A DNA stretch of 43,490 nt from Kiritimatiellaeota bacterium B1221 (GCA_029269125.1 JARHXX010000029.1:1-43490); one strand, 5' to 3'; positions 34,020 through 41,493 are shown, counted from the first letter of the stretch. Program-made: numbers and translations. Notes: generated by a model from the sequence alone, not told the origin.

Positions 34020-36095
34020 ATGTATCGACTTTTACTCGTCGGTGCGGCTTCCGTGGTGTCAGCCGTATCCGCTCAATCCCTTGAGACCCACACCCTCACC
34101 CCTCTACAGGTGAGCAACCGGGCGCTGCCCGCGTCCGAAGTTTCATCCGTCCTCGCTCTGCCCGAACAACAGCAAGAGTTGGGAAAATCCCTCAACACGC
34201 TCCCCGGGGTTTCGCTACGCCAACAAGGTGCACACGGTGGAGAACCGGTGTTGCGAGGACTCGGATGGGAACGGGTCACCACCCAGTACAACGGACTGCA
34301 GCTCTATGGCGCCTGTCCTTCGCGTATGGATCCGCCGGTCAGCATGTTTACCGCAGACAGCCTGCAATCTGCAATGATCGAGCTCGGACCGGCGTCGGTG
34401 ATTCACGGGCCGATGTCCACTGGAGGCCGCATCCTCCTCTCGGATGAGCTCAACTTTGCCGCCCCCGGAGAAAAGATCTATGCAGGTTCCGCTTTGGCCG
34501 GCTACGGGAGCAACGGAAAAGACCGGACAGGATCCCTCACCAGCGGAGGGGCCAGTGACCACCTTGCCTGGCAGATCGATGCCGGCGCTGATGAAGCGAG
34601 AGAGTATACTTCCGGAGATAACCAGAAAATTCCGGCCGGCGGTTCTTCCCAACATGCCTCCGCTCAATTCAAAAGTAAAATAGCCGATGCGTGGACGCTG
34701 GATCTAAGTACGCGCTGGATTTACGACCAAGATATCATTTACCTTTCGCTCCCCATGGACAGCCGGCATTCAAAAACCAACCTTTACACCGGAAAACTCT
34801 CCTGGACCCCAGAAGGCGAAAGCCTGACCGAGCTGAGTTTCCGCGCGGGAGCGGGGACCGTGGATCACCTCATGGACAACCGGGACAAGCCCAACCGAAT
34901 GATGATGCAGGCATCCACTCCCTCTACTGCTGACAGCTATGATGCGGGAATTTTGGGTAAATGGAACATTCAAGGGGGAGAACTGCGCTCGGGGATTGAC
35001 GGTTCCATTCTCGACCGCGATGCGCTCCGCACCCGGAAAATGACCGCCACCGGCATGACCTTTGAAGATCCCATCTGGCCCGATCTCACCCGTGAGCAGA
35101 TTGGCATTTTCGGAGAGTGGGAAGGTGAAATATCAGAAAAACTGACCCTGCGGGCAGGCGCACGTTTAGATCAGATCCAATCCGATGCCGGAAAAGCGGA
35201 CGCCGTGATCGTCCCCGGACCCGGGATCGGAAAAACCACGGTAAACGACGCCTGGCAAACCGTAGGCGGATCCACCCGTTCCGATCCGGCACAGGAAGAC
35301 ACCCTGGTTTCCGCCAACCTGATTCTCTCCCGGAATTTGAGTGACAATTGGCTTGCCCAGATCGGACTCAGCCGGACCGAAGCCGGACCCAACCTCACCC
35401 AGAGATACCTCTCCTTTGGACCGGTTCCGGGCGGGTATGGAATCGGGACCCCCACCCTCGACCCCGAAACCAAATACGAAATCGAACTTCGCAGTGAAGG
35501 CCAAATCGGCTCTCACCGTTTAGGATTCGCCGCCTTTGTATCCCGAATGGATGACTACCTGCTCCCTACCACGGTGGCAATGATGGATGTCAACGGAGAT
35601 GGAAACATTGATCGGATCAAAGGGACGGTCAATCAGGATGCGGAGATGTGGGGACTTGAAGCGTCGTTGCACATGCAGATAGGACAAGGACTCTCTCTTC
35701 CCATGAACTTCAGCTGGGTACGCGGTCAAACCACCGCCGGTGACGACCTGCCCGAAATCCCCCCCATGGAATTTGATGCGGCTCTGCGCTGGGAGGGATC
35801 ACAGGAAAGCCACCCATACGGAGAGTTCGGTATGCGCTTCGCGTACAAGCAAGATCATATCGATTCGGCATTCGGTGAAGACGAAACCCCGTCATTTGCC
35901 GTGCTGCATCTGCGGGGGGGCATGGAGGTCCTTCCCGGCTGGATCATCGAAGCGGGCATCGAAAACCTGCTGGACCGGGAATATCATGAACACCTCACCC
36001 GCGAAGCCCTGCTCCCCCTGGGCGATCTTGCAGCTGGAGATGAAGTACCTGCACCCGGTCGGAGCTTTACCCTCAGCACCCGCATCAACTGGTAA
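34020..36095 (+). CDS. TonB-dependent copper receptor (OprC/NosA-like)
   Basis: A 691-residue outer-membrane receptor for TonB-driven uptake. Signal peptide (YRLLLVGAASVVSAVSA), a plug domain (LGKSLNTLPGVSLRQQGAHG, then EPVLRGLGWERVTTQYNGLQ), and a beta barrel ending in Trp. The segment LYGACPSRMDPPVSMFT carries Cys99-x3-Met103. In OprC this CxxxM pair holds copper, and the RMDPP context also matches that family, which supports copper rather than siderophore or sugar uptake. No iron-siderophore genes adjoin. The small CxxC membrane protein precedes it and a strong terminator follows. Confidence 0.85.
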   Translation: MYRLLLVGAASVVSAVSAQSLETHTLTPLQVSNRALPASEVSSVLALPEQQQELGKSLNTLPGVSLRQQGAHGGEPVLRGLGWERVTTQYNGLQLYGACPSRMDPPVSMFTADSLQSAMIELGPASVIHGPMSTGGRILLSDELNFAAPGEKIYAGSALAGYGSNGKDRTGSLTSGGASDHLAWQIDAGADEAREYTSGDNQKIPAGGSSQHASAQFKSKIADAWTLDLSTRWIYDQDIIYLSLPMDSRHSKTNLYTGKLSWTPEGESLTELSFRAGAGTVDHLMDNRDKPNRMMMQASTPSTADSYDAGILGKWNIQGGELRSGIDGSILDRDALRTRKMTATGMTFEDPIWPDLTREQIGIFGEWEGEISEKLTLRAGARLDQIQSDAGKADAVIVPGPGIGKTTVNDAWQTVGGSTRSDPAQEDTLVSANLILSRNLSDNWLAQIGLSRTEAGPNLTQRYLSFGPVPGGYGIGTPTLDPETKYEIELRSEGQIGSHRLGFAAFVSRMDDYLLPTTVAMMDVNGDGNIDRIKGTVNQDAEMWGLEASLHMQIGQGLSLPMNFSWVRGQTTAGDDLPEIPPMEFDAALRWEGSQESHPYGEFGMRFAYKQDHIDSAFGEDETPSFAVLHLRGGMEVLPGWIIEAGIENLLDREYHEHLTREALLPLGDLAAGDEVPAPGRSFTLSTRINW

Positions 36096-36115
36096 AAAGC
36101 CCCTCTCAAGCCTAA

Positions 36116-36160
36116 AACCCCTGTTTCTATCACGGTAAAAAGAAACAGGGGTTCTTTTTT
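36116..36160 (+). terminator. Strong terminator after the receptor gene
   Basis: AACCCCTGTTTCT pairs with AGAAACAGGGGTT (13 bp) around a 12-base loop, followed by CTTTTTT. Confidence 0.9.
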
Positions 36161-36214
36161 CACAATCAATGTTTGATTTTAGTCAAAAACTCCGTATCAA
36201 CGTCCTTCCTCGGT

Positions 36215-36291
36215 CGGAGCGTGGCTCAGCCTGGTAGAGCACTTGCCTGGGGGGCAAGGGGTCGCAGGTTCGAATCCTGTCGCTCCGACCA
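36215..36291 (+). tRNA. tRNA-Pro (anticodon GGG)
   Basis: Cloverleaf readable directly: acceptor CGGAGCG/CGCTCCG, D-arm GCTC..GAGC with GGTA, anticodon stem CTTGC/GCAAG and loop CTGGGGG (anticodon GGG), T-arm GCAGGTTCGAATCCTGT, and an encoded CCA end. The first base C, with the G at the discriminator-side pair, fits bacterial tRNA-Pro. The right accessory region begins immediately after its 3' end. Confidence 0.96.
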
Positions 36292-36304
36292 TCTTTTTAC
36301 CCCC

Positions 36305-36333
36305 AAAAACCCTATATTTTATAGGGTTTTTTT
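36305..36333 (+). terminator. Terminator after tRNA-Pro
   Basis: AAAAACCCTATA pairs with TATAGGGTTTTT around a 3-base loop and runs into more T. Confidence 0.9.
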
Positions 36334-36396
36334 GTGTCTAGGCACTTTTACCCAAGTTCGGCTGAACAGCTTTTAACGCTCTAAAACAGAGCGAAA

Positions 36397-36420
36397 TGTA
36401 GAACAAATTGTAGTACAAAA
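36397..36420 (+). repeat. Tandem 12-bp direct repeat downstream of tRNA-Pro
   Basis: TGTAGAACAAAT (36397-36408) is followed directly by TGTAGTACAAAA (36409-36420), 106 bases after the tRNA 3' end and just behind a 6-bp hairpin. Short direct repeats at such a distance from a tRNA are typical of integrase arm sites; that role is inferred. Confidence 0.4.
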
Positions 36421-36718
36421 TTCTCAGAAAGTTGAGGACTGCGCTTATGACTCAACGATATTGTCTACTTAGACTAATATTTTTTCACTTCTCGGGCCAG
36501 ATCACCTCGGCAAGAACGAGCTGGCTACATACGTACTCGTAGCTACCGCTGGAGTTAAAACATCTGCCACCAGCACAATCCAACTCACGCAGGGCGCATT
36601 TCTTATTGGGTGGATTCCCCGGTAAACATGCCTAAATTCCTTCAATAATACCGTTATAAATACCTGATCCCCCAATTGCTGGCGGGAATCACGAATTTCG
36701 GTACATTTCGTGCCGGAT

Positions 36719-36751
36719 AACCCTGTTTTCATTGTGAAAATGGGGTTTTTT
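36719..36751 (+). terminator. Hairpin terminator before the first right-region gene
   Basis: AACCC-TGTTTTCA pairs with TGAAAATGGGGTT around TTG, then a T run. It ends 27 bases before ATG 36778, isolating that gene from upstream transcription. Confidence 0.75.
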
Positions 36752-36777
36752 AATGCCTAAAAACGAAGGAAAATCCC

Positions 36778-37011
36778 ATGATCACACCCTACAGTGTAAC
36801 CCTCGAACTGTATCGCGGAGCTGCCTATGCTCCTTTCGCCCGCCAGCATCTTCGGGTACTGGCTAGCAGCGTACTCGATGCCTGTTCTAAAGCGGAACGC
36901 GATCTGAATGTCGCACTCGACGATGTCGAATATGCGGCAGCGGTTGATGCGCGTCCCGTCTGGCAGCCGCGTCCCGCTGCCGCCTTGACCGTTTTACCGG
37001 TCGCCGCCTGA
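36778..37011 (+). CDS. Small protein of unknown function
   Basis: A 77-residue protein. The first half (YSVTLELYRGAAYAPFARQH, then LRVLASSVLDACSKAERDLN) looks like a small alpha/beta fold; the second half is Ala/Pro-rich. AAGGAAA precedes ATG 36778. It is flanked on both sides by hairpin terminators, so it forms a unit of its own. Not recognised; similar short proteins open phage and plasmid accessory modules. Confidence 0.55.
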   Translation: MITPYSVTLELYRGAAYAPFARQHLRVLASSVLDACSKAERDLNVALDDVEYAAAVDARPVWQPRPAAALTVLPVAA

Positions 37012-37025
37012 GCACAGGCACCCCT

Positions 37026-37051
37026 CCTCCGCAATGCGGAGGGCCCTTTTT
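37026..37051 (+). terminator. Hairpin terminator between small genes
   Basis: CCTCCGC (37026-37032), loop AAT, GCGGAGG (37036-37042), then CCCTTTTT. It ends 24 bases before the next start codon. Confidence 0.8.
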
Positions 37052-37075
37052 ATGAATCCAAACAAGGAGAACCCC

Positions 37076-37519
37076 ATGTCTATTCACCTCGAACTTACTT
37101 ACGGAAAGAAAATAGGGCTGCCCGAATACAGCAGCCACAACTTCAACGTCAGCCTCAAAGCTGAAGTCGCCAACGCCGACGACATCCCCGGCGAAGTCCA
37201 ACGGATCTACCAGACCCTCCAGCAGTCGGTGGACGATCAAATCATCAACCCCGGCTATGTCCCCGGTCAAGAAGTGCCCGAACCCTCCGTTCGCGTACTT
37301 CCGCCACAAGAAAAAGCCTGGAACTGTAGCCCCAAACAGAAGGAGCTGATCCTGAAGTTGGTGGACGAACAAAACCTTGATCGCTTGGAGGTCGACGACC
37401 GGGCGCAAGAACGTTTCGGCAAAGGTGTCACCCAGTTAAATAAGCTGGAGGCCTCCGGATTGATCGACAGTTTGATGCCCCAAGGCCGCAGCCGCAAACC
37501 TCAACGGAGGGCGGCATGA
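37076..37519 (+). CDS. Unknown protein coupled to the RecB-like nuclease
   Basis: A protein of 147 residues from ATG 37076, which has AAGGAGA in front; an upstream in-frame ATG at 37052 lies in the terminator tail. The N-terminal half (LELTYGKKIGLPEYSSHNFN, then a charged segment with EVQRIYQTLQQSVDDQI) is a conserved-looking alpha/beta unit. The C-terminal half (SPKQKELILKLVDEQNLDRL, then VTQLNKLEASGLIDSLM) resembles a short helical module often found at the end of phage recombination and primase-associated proteins. The stop overlaps the nuclease start by four bases, so the two are made together. A DNA-binding partner is plausible but inferred. Confidence 0.6.
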   Translation: MSIHLELTYGKKIGLPEYSSHNFNVSLKAEVANADDIPGEVQRIYQTLQQSVDDQIINPGYVPGQEVPEPSVRVLPPQEKAWNCSPKQKELILKLVDEQNLDRLEVDDRAQERFGKGVTQLNKLEASGLIDSLMPQGRSRKPQRRAA

Positions 37520-38304
37520 ACCAAAATCCCGCGCTGGATTATCTGAGCGCCTCCCGCCTCAAATCATTTCTCAGTTGTCGTCTAAAGTTCTATTACGAGA
37601 AAGTGCTCAAACTCCCCGCACCGTCCTCACCCAACCTCCAAATCGGTAAGGCCGTCCACGCAGGTTTGGAAGCGCTACACAAAGCACAGTGGGAAGGACA
37701 GCCCCACGACACTGATACGGTACTTAAAGCTTATGAGGATGCGTACACGTCACTTGAGGCAGAAGATCCGGTGGATTACGGCAACAAGGACCGAGAAAGC
37801 TGTCTGGAAACCGGGAAGCGCACTTTACGCGCGTTTCTGGAATCCGACTTGGTGAACGACCCGCGTCCCATCCGGGGCGTGGAGGTCACCTTACGCAGGG
37901 AGGATGATGAACTGCCGATCCCGTTGTTGGGAGTGGTGGACCTCGTGCGTGAGAACACGGCCATCGACTTCAAGACTGTGGGAGCCACCCCGGACCTGAA
38001 AGAAGAAGCCTGGAGTCACGAACTGCAGATGATTTGTTACTTCCTGCTGCTGGCCGATGCCACCGGCGAACTGCCGGCCCCGGCAGAGTTGGTATACCTG
38101 GTGAAAACCAAAACACCAAAAGTCATCAGACATCAACTTCCCACAATCGATCTCATCCAAATGGAACGTTTCCGGCGGCTGGTGGATGTATATGTCGATG
38201 CCAATCAGCGACAGGAGTATTACCCGAGCCCGGGGATGCACTGCCGGTGGTGTGAGTTCCGCAGTCGCTGTCGCGCCTGGGGTCAAAAATCCAATGCTGC
38301 ATAA
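37516..38304 (+). CDS. PD-(D/E)XK nuclease, Cas4/AddB-like with Fe-S cysteines
   Basis: A 262-residue nuclease of the RecB/Cas4 family. Active-site motifs are complete: His in GKAVHAGLE (about 49), Asp142 in GVVDL, Asp151-x-Lys153 in AIDFKT, and the QxxxY helix in HELQMICYF. Cys21 (FLSCRLKFYY) and a C-terminal trio (MHCRWCEFRSRC) match the four ligands of a 4Fe-4S cluster. No helicase domain is attached and no CRISPR or cas1/cas2 genes are nearby. It probably processes DNA ends during replication or recombination of the accessory element, with the protein encoded just upstream. Confidence 0.9.
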   Translation: MNQNPALDYLSASRLKSFLSCRLKFYYEKVLKLPAPSSPNLQIGKAVHAGLEALHKAQWEGQPHDTDTVLKAYEDAYTSLEAEDPVDYGNKDRESCLETGKRTLRAFLESDLVNDPRPIRGVEVTLRREDDELPIPLLGVVDLVRENTAIDFKTVGATPDLKEEAWSHELQMICYFLLLADATGELPAPAELVYLVKTKTPKVIRHQLPTIDLIQMERFRRLVDVYVDANQRQEYYPSPGMHCRWCEFRSRCRAWGQKSNAA

Positions 38305-38321
38305 ACACAAGGAGATACAAT

Positions 38322-38612
38322 ATGGGAGCATCACCCTTCATTACCACCGCACACGGCAAAACCGTCCAAAGAGCATTCAACGATGCGGTGGAATCCGCCT
38401 CCTTCAAAGAGGGCCATGGTGGGTACACCGGGTCTATCGCTGAAAAGAATTCCTTTGTCCGCATTCCACTCCCCAAAGGTGTAAAACCCTATGAGGAAGC
38501 CAATCGCCTCATTGAAGAAGATGACAAACGGATCTCCGACAAATGGGGTCCTGCAGGCGTCTTCGAACTTGGAAAGGATCGCTGGCTGTTTTTCGGCTGG
38601 GCATCTTCTTAA
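38322..38612 (+). CDS. Small conserved phage/plasmid-type protein
   Basis: A 96-residue soluble protein: MGASPFITTAHGKTVQRAFN, HGGYTGSIAEKNSFV, and DDKRISDKWGPAGVFELG, ending in FFGWASS. I recall similar proteins in phage-like and plasmid-like clusters of diverse bacteria, but with no known function and no catalytic motif visible. AAGGAGA lies before ATG 38322, 17 bases after the nuclease stop, so it is in the same transcript. A terminator follows. Confidence 0.65.
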   Translation: MGASPFITTAHGKTVQRAFNDAVESASFKEGHGGYTGSIAEKNSFVRIPLPKGVKPYEEANRLIEEDDKRISDKWGPAGVFELGKDRWLFFGWASS

Positions 38613-38642
38613 TACCAAATCCCTAACCCAATCCAAAACCCG

Positions 38643-38676
38643 CCCCCATCTGGCAATTCGTCAGGTGGGGTTTTTC
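38643..38676 (+). terminator. Hairpin terminator
   Basis: CCCCATCTG pairs with CAGGTGGGG (one G-T wobble) around an 8-9 base loop, followed by TTTTT. It ends 32 bases before the DUF932 gene. Confidence 0.8.
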
Positions 38677-38707
38677 ATTTTCACTCAACCTAACCCAAGG
38701 AACATTT

Positions 38708-39436
38708 ATGGTCTGCAATCTTTTACTACACTGTGGAGCCAACGAAGTTCCCCGGCAGGAACTTTCCCACGTCCACACCCCGGCTGCCACCCACAGCTGG
38801 CAACCCATTCCCCATGACTTGCTTCTGAAGCAGGTCGAGGCCACGCTGCCACGTTACGGTATGCGGGTGGTCAACGAGGCCCATGGCCTCAGTCACGACG
38901 GCAATCGATATTTCGGTTTGCTCGAAATCGGTAACGGTTCCAATCATCCCGATTACAGCCGGGTGCTGGGCATCCGCAATAGCCACGACAAACGTTTCCC
39001 CGCCGGACTGGTACTGGGCAACCAAGTACTGGTTTGCGACAACCTCAGCTTCAGCGGTGAGATCAAAGTCGCCCGCAAACACACCTCTATGATCTTGAGC
39101 GATTTGCCGCATCTGATCGACGACGGGGTTTGCCGACTCCGGAATTCCTGGCACGAGCAGGATCGACGCATTGAACGCTATCAGGACTGTAATCTTCGTG
39201 ATCCCGTGATGCATGATCTGACGATTAATGCCCTCGACCGTGGAGTCATCTGCGGGAGTCAAGTGCCCAAGGTGTTGCAGGAATATCGGGAGCCGCGTCA
39301 CGACGCATTCCAACCCCGCACCTTGTGGAGCTGGTTTAATGCCTGCACCGAAGTGCTTAAAGGTAATCTCGGTTTACTCCCGGGCAGAACGCAACGACTT
39401 CACAGTCTGTGCGATACCCATGTGTCATTTAACTAA
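38708..39436 (+). CDS. DUF932-family protein
   Basis: A 242-residue protein. The segment LGIRNSHDKRFPAGLVLGNQ followed by VLVCDNLSFSGEIKVARKHT is characteristic of DUF932 (phage/plasmid-like) proteins, which occur almost only on mobile elements; their biochemical role is unknown. The N-terminus is short compared with typical 300-370 residue members. CCAAGGAAC precedes ATG 38708. It lies between the nuclease cluster and membrane genes of the same module. Confidence 0.75.
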   Translation: MVCNLLLHCGANEVPRQELSHVHTPAATHSWQPIPHDLLLKQVEATLPRYGMRVVNEAHGLSHDGNRYFGLLEIGNGSNHPDYSRVLGIRNSHDKRFPAGLVLGNQVLVCDNLSFSGEIKVARKHTSMILSDLPHLIDDGVCRLRNSWHEQDRRIERYQDCNLRDPVMHDLTINALDRGVICGSQVPKVLQEYREPRHDAFQPRTLWSWFNACTEVLKGNLGLLPGRTQRLHSLCDTHVSFN

Positions 39437-39446
39437 GGAGGGCCGC

Positions 39447-40433
39447 ATGAAATCAAAATTCAATATTCTTCTCGATCGTCTCTTGGTGGGTCTGATTCTC
39501 ACGCTGGTCCTGGCGGGAATTCTTTCCGTCGTATTTCCTCTGACAAAGGGACTGAAAGGATTTCTAAAAAGGTCTCCTGACAAAGGATCGGCGGAGTGGA
39601 TTCTCGAATCCGCAGACAGTCAAACGGTAAAAGCATATCAACGCTTTGAACAGCAGATGGAGCAAATCACCAGCTCTGCGGAGGTCGAACAATCCTTTCG
39701 TTCGGCGATCCAGAAAATCTCCGATGAACTTAGCAATTCGAAAGGGATGCTGAACCTGGTGGGCCTTATGGCAAAAGATAAACTTAAAGGAGGAGACCGG
39801 GCCACACGCCATATCCAGAAACAGGTACGCCAAGAACTGGCGGAACCCACAGAGTTGCTCGCGGAAGAAATCCAACATGCGCTACAAACTTTGGAAGGTG
39901 ACCTGTCTGCCATTCGCGGAACGACTGCGAAACAACTTCGGATCCCCCTGACGAATGCGGGAGCCGATTTACTGGAGTGGGACACAGCACTAAAGCAACT
40001 GGGGATCTCTGCCACGATCAGCGGTATCATGTTGCCCGTCGATGTGGTCCTGGTGGCGTGTACCCGGCTTGTTCAGCGGTTGACCGCATCCGTGGTCGCC
40101 ACCAGTTCCCGCCTGCTGGGTAAAAGCGTGGGGCGAGCCAGTATCGCGGGAGTTGCTCCGTTCATTGACGGACCACTTCCCGTCGGGGATGTTGTGGCGG
40201 GAATCGGCTTGGCCTGGACTGCAATAGAAATCAAAGGCGCGCAGACCCGCTTCCGGCAAGCCATTGTGCAAAATGTACAAGTGGAAATCGGGCGGTTGCA
40301 AACCCATCTCTTGCAACAAGCGAAAGAAATTTCCACCCGCTGCGTGCTTGGCCATCAACGACGACAACGGGAGCTGGAAAAGGTAGTTCGCTATTTGACC
40401 CAACCCACACCGCAACCCAGGGCCTCTCCATGA
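39447..40433 (+). CDS. Membrane-associated helical protein of unknown function
   Basis: A protein of 328 residues from ATG 39447, which has AAGGAGGG upstream; a longer frame would overlap the DUF932 gene. The N-terminal membrane helix (LLVGLILTLVLAGILSVVFP) is followed by a long coiled-coil-like region (about 50-200) and a hydrophobic hairpin near 210-230 and 265-285 (IDGPLPVGDVVAGIGLAWTA), separated by a Ser/Thr-rich stretch. The general plan (long helices plus a late hydrophobic hairpin) recalls pore-forming toxins, but no family match can be claimed. It overlaps the next membrane gene by four bases. Confidence 0.6.
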   Translation: MKSKFNILLDRLLVGLILTLVLAGILSVVFPLTKGLKGFLKRSPDKGSAEWILESADSQTVKAYQRFEQQMEQITSSAEVEQSFRSAIQKISDELSNSKGMLNLVGLMAKDKLKGGDRATRHIQKQVRQELAEPTELLAEEIQHALQTLEGDLSAIRGTTAKQLRIPLTNAGADLLEWDTALKQLGISATISGIMLPVDVVLVACTRLVQRLTASVVATSSRLLGKSVGRASIAGVAPFIDGPLPVGDVVAGIGLAWTAIEIKGAQTRFRQAIVQNVQVEIGRLQTHLLQQAKEISTRCVLGHQRRQRELEKVVRYLTQPTPQPRASP

Positions 40434-40789
40434 AACGATTTGCCATACTTCTGGTCATTGCGCTCCTTCCCATAATGACGGCATCGGCCGGATGGATCGG
40501 ACGCCTAATGCGAGAAGGTGCGGAACAGCGACTGGAGAGACAACTGATCCGCGAAAGTGGAGAACACCTCATGTGGTCGGTGCCGGTACGAACATCTCCA
40601 ATATGGGTCCGCACCGCCCCCCGTCTGCTGTTTTCCGCAGCAGCGGGGGGAAGTCTACTGATGGTCACCCATCGGCTGACCAAACCCGATCCCGTTTCTG
40701 ATAATAGGTCTTTCCGCATACCGGTTGTTCTTTTCATAGTCGCACTGATTTTGTGGAGAACACGAAGGTGGCGGAGGAAGCCTCCATAA
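40430..40789 (+). CDS. Small membrane protein, coupled to the preceding gene
   Basis: A 119-residue protein with a signal anchor (FAILLVIALLPIMTASAGWI), a basic/amphipathic middle, a short hydrophobic stretch (APRLLFSAAAGGSLLMVTHR), and a C-terminal membrane helix (IPVVLFIVALILWRTRRW) with a strongly basic end. Its ATG overlaps the stop of the helical protein (ATGA), suggesting a two-protein membrane complex. Function unknown; the pair might be a toxin and its immunity or an element-surface function. Confidence 0.6.
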   Translation: MKRFAILLVIALLPIMTASAGWIGRLMREGAEQRLERQLIRESGEHLMWSVPVRTSPIWVRTAPRLLFSAAAGGSLLMVTHRLTKPDPVSDNRSFRIPVVLFIVALILWRTRRWRRKPP

Positions 40790-40797
40790 GGATTTAC

Positions 40798-40844
40798 ACT
40801 AACTATTCAAAGTTAGTAATATTTACTAACTATTGGAAGTTAGT
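40798..40844 (+). repeat. Two tandem 20-bp palindromes
   Basis: ACTAACT-ATTCAA-AGTTAGT at 40798-40817 and ACTAACT-ATTGGA-AGTTAGT at 40825-40844: identical perfect 7-base arms with a 6-base centre, spaced 27 bases apart. As DNA they look like two operator boxes; as RNA they form two hairpins. They lie at the start of the largest intergenic gap inside the right module, upstream of a ribbon-helix-helix gene. Confidence 0.85.
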
Positions 40845-40898
40845 GTCGTTGCCATAAAAAATGTTCTCAGGTGATTTGGGGGTATTTTTGGTTTCCCC

Positions 40899-40914
40899 TG
40901 TTCCACGTGGAAAC
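40899..40914 (+). promoter_or_regulatory. parS-like ParB-binding site
   Basis: TGTTCCACGTGGAAAC matches the bacterial parS consensus TGTTnCACGTGnAACA at 12 of its 14 fixed positions, failing only at the last two. The core TTCCACGTGGAA is a perfect palindrome. ParB proteins load on such sites for chromosome or plasmid partition. No parA or parB gene is in the window, so it might use the host's ParB or one beyond the right edge. Confidence 0.5.
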
Positions 40915-40973
40915 CCTATATTTATTGCCTAAATCACGTTTTTCAAAATTTAGAGGGTTTTTGAAACCCCTCC

Positions 40974-41004
40974 AACCCTGACGGATCACCCCGTCAGGGT
41001 TTTT
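40974..41004 (+). terminator. Terminator in the palindrome/parS-like gap
   Basis: ACCCTGACGG pairs with CCGTCAGGGT around a 7-base centre, followed by TTTTT. It ends 43 bases before ATG 41048. Confidence 0.9.
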
Positions 41005-41047
41005 CCATTCCCGCCAAAATTGTGGCCAAAATTCAACCCAGGAAATT

Positions 41048-41260
41048 ATGTATTCACCACAAATTGATCCGCTGTTGATCCGTCCCTTGTATCATCTCGG
41101 GAGGGCTCGTAAACAGCCCATGACCCAAGTCGTATCCGAATTACTCTACGAAGCTCTATCGACCCGAGAGTTGCCAGAAGAAGGTGCGCAATACTTCGAG
41201 GAAGCACGGGCATTTTATGGCCCACAAACTCAACCCACCCCCATAAAGGAGGCCGCATGA
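41048..41260 (+). CDS. Small ribbon-helix-helix-like protein
   Basis: A 70-residue protein. IDPLLIRPLYHLGRARKQPM followed by TQVVSELLYEAL fits the strand-helix-turn-helix pattern of RHH DNA-binding proteins. CCAGGAAATT precedes ATG 41048. It follows the tandem palindromes and parS-like site, so it may bind those palindromes, as plasmid RHH proteins do in partition or copy control. It overlaps the next gene by four bases. Confidence 0.5.
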   Translation: MYSPQIDPLLIRPLYHLGRARKQPMTQVVSELLYEALSTRELPEEGAQYFEEARAFYGPQTQPTPIKEAA

Positions 41261-41493
41261 AATTTTTTCTCCGCTTTTACGAATGCGAGCACCATGGCGA
41301 TCTGAACGCCTACCTGGACGATGTCCGCGCATGTGGTGGCGACGTATTACAAAGTCATCTTTTGGAGGAGGATGAAGAAGGGCGTGCCCAGGTTGAAGTC
41401 ACAGACTTCCCGGCCTTTAAAGTCGCCTTTCAGAAAACAGAAACTGCCGACTTCTGCGATTCTCTTGATTGGTTGGAGGTGCCTGATGCGTAG
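41257..41493 (+). CDS. Small acidic protein of unknown function
   Basis: A 78-residue, strongly acidic protein (KFFLRFYECEHHGDLNAYLD, then EEDEEGRAQVEVTDF). AAAGGAGG lies before the ATG. It overlaps the RHH-like gene by four bases and the following gene by eight, so it sits in a tightly coupled operon. Not recognised; charge and size resemble DNA-mimic or adaptor proteins, but that is speculation. Confidence 0.55.
   Translation: MKFFLRFYECEHHGDLNAYLDDVRACGGDVLQSHLLEEDEEGRAQVEVTDFPAFKVAFQKTETADFCDSLDWLEVPDA

Larger units (their letters stand above)
36292..36777. other. Gene-free stretch between tRNA-Pro and the right accessory genes
   Basis: About 485 bases with two terminators, a hairpin CGCTCT/AGAGCG (36377-36393), two tandem 12-mers (36397-36420) and an inverted repeat CACGAA/TTCGTG (36690-36712). 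A minus-strand frame at 36502-36732 has no RBS or recognisable motif and I do not call it. Otherwise I see nothing. The stretch could contain an attachment site or remains of a lost gene. Confidence 0.5.

Noticed and set aside
36502..36732. Minus-strand gene of 76 residues between tRNA-Pro and the right module
   Set aside because: No ribosome-binding site, no recognisable motif, and all real genes of this region run on the plus strand. It overlaps the 5' arm of a terminator at its start.
37516..38304. CRISPR adaptation Cas4
   Set aside because: The motifs match the Cas4/AddB family, but no cas1, cas2 or repeats are nearby, and the coupled genes point to an element replication or recombination module.
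41321..41485. Upstream extension of the unknown protein in the clamp operon
   Set aside because: It would lie almost wholly inside the acidic 78-residue gene; ATG 41486 has a GGAGGTG and fits the overlapping-gene style of the operon.
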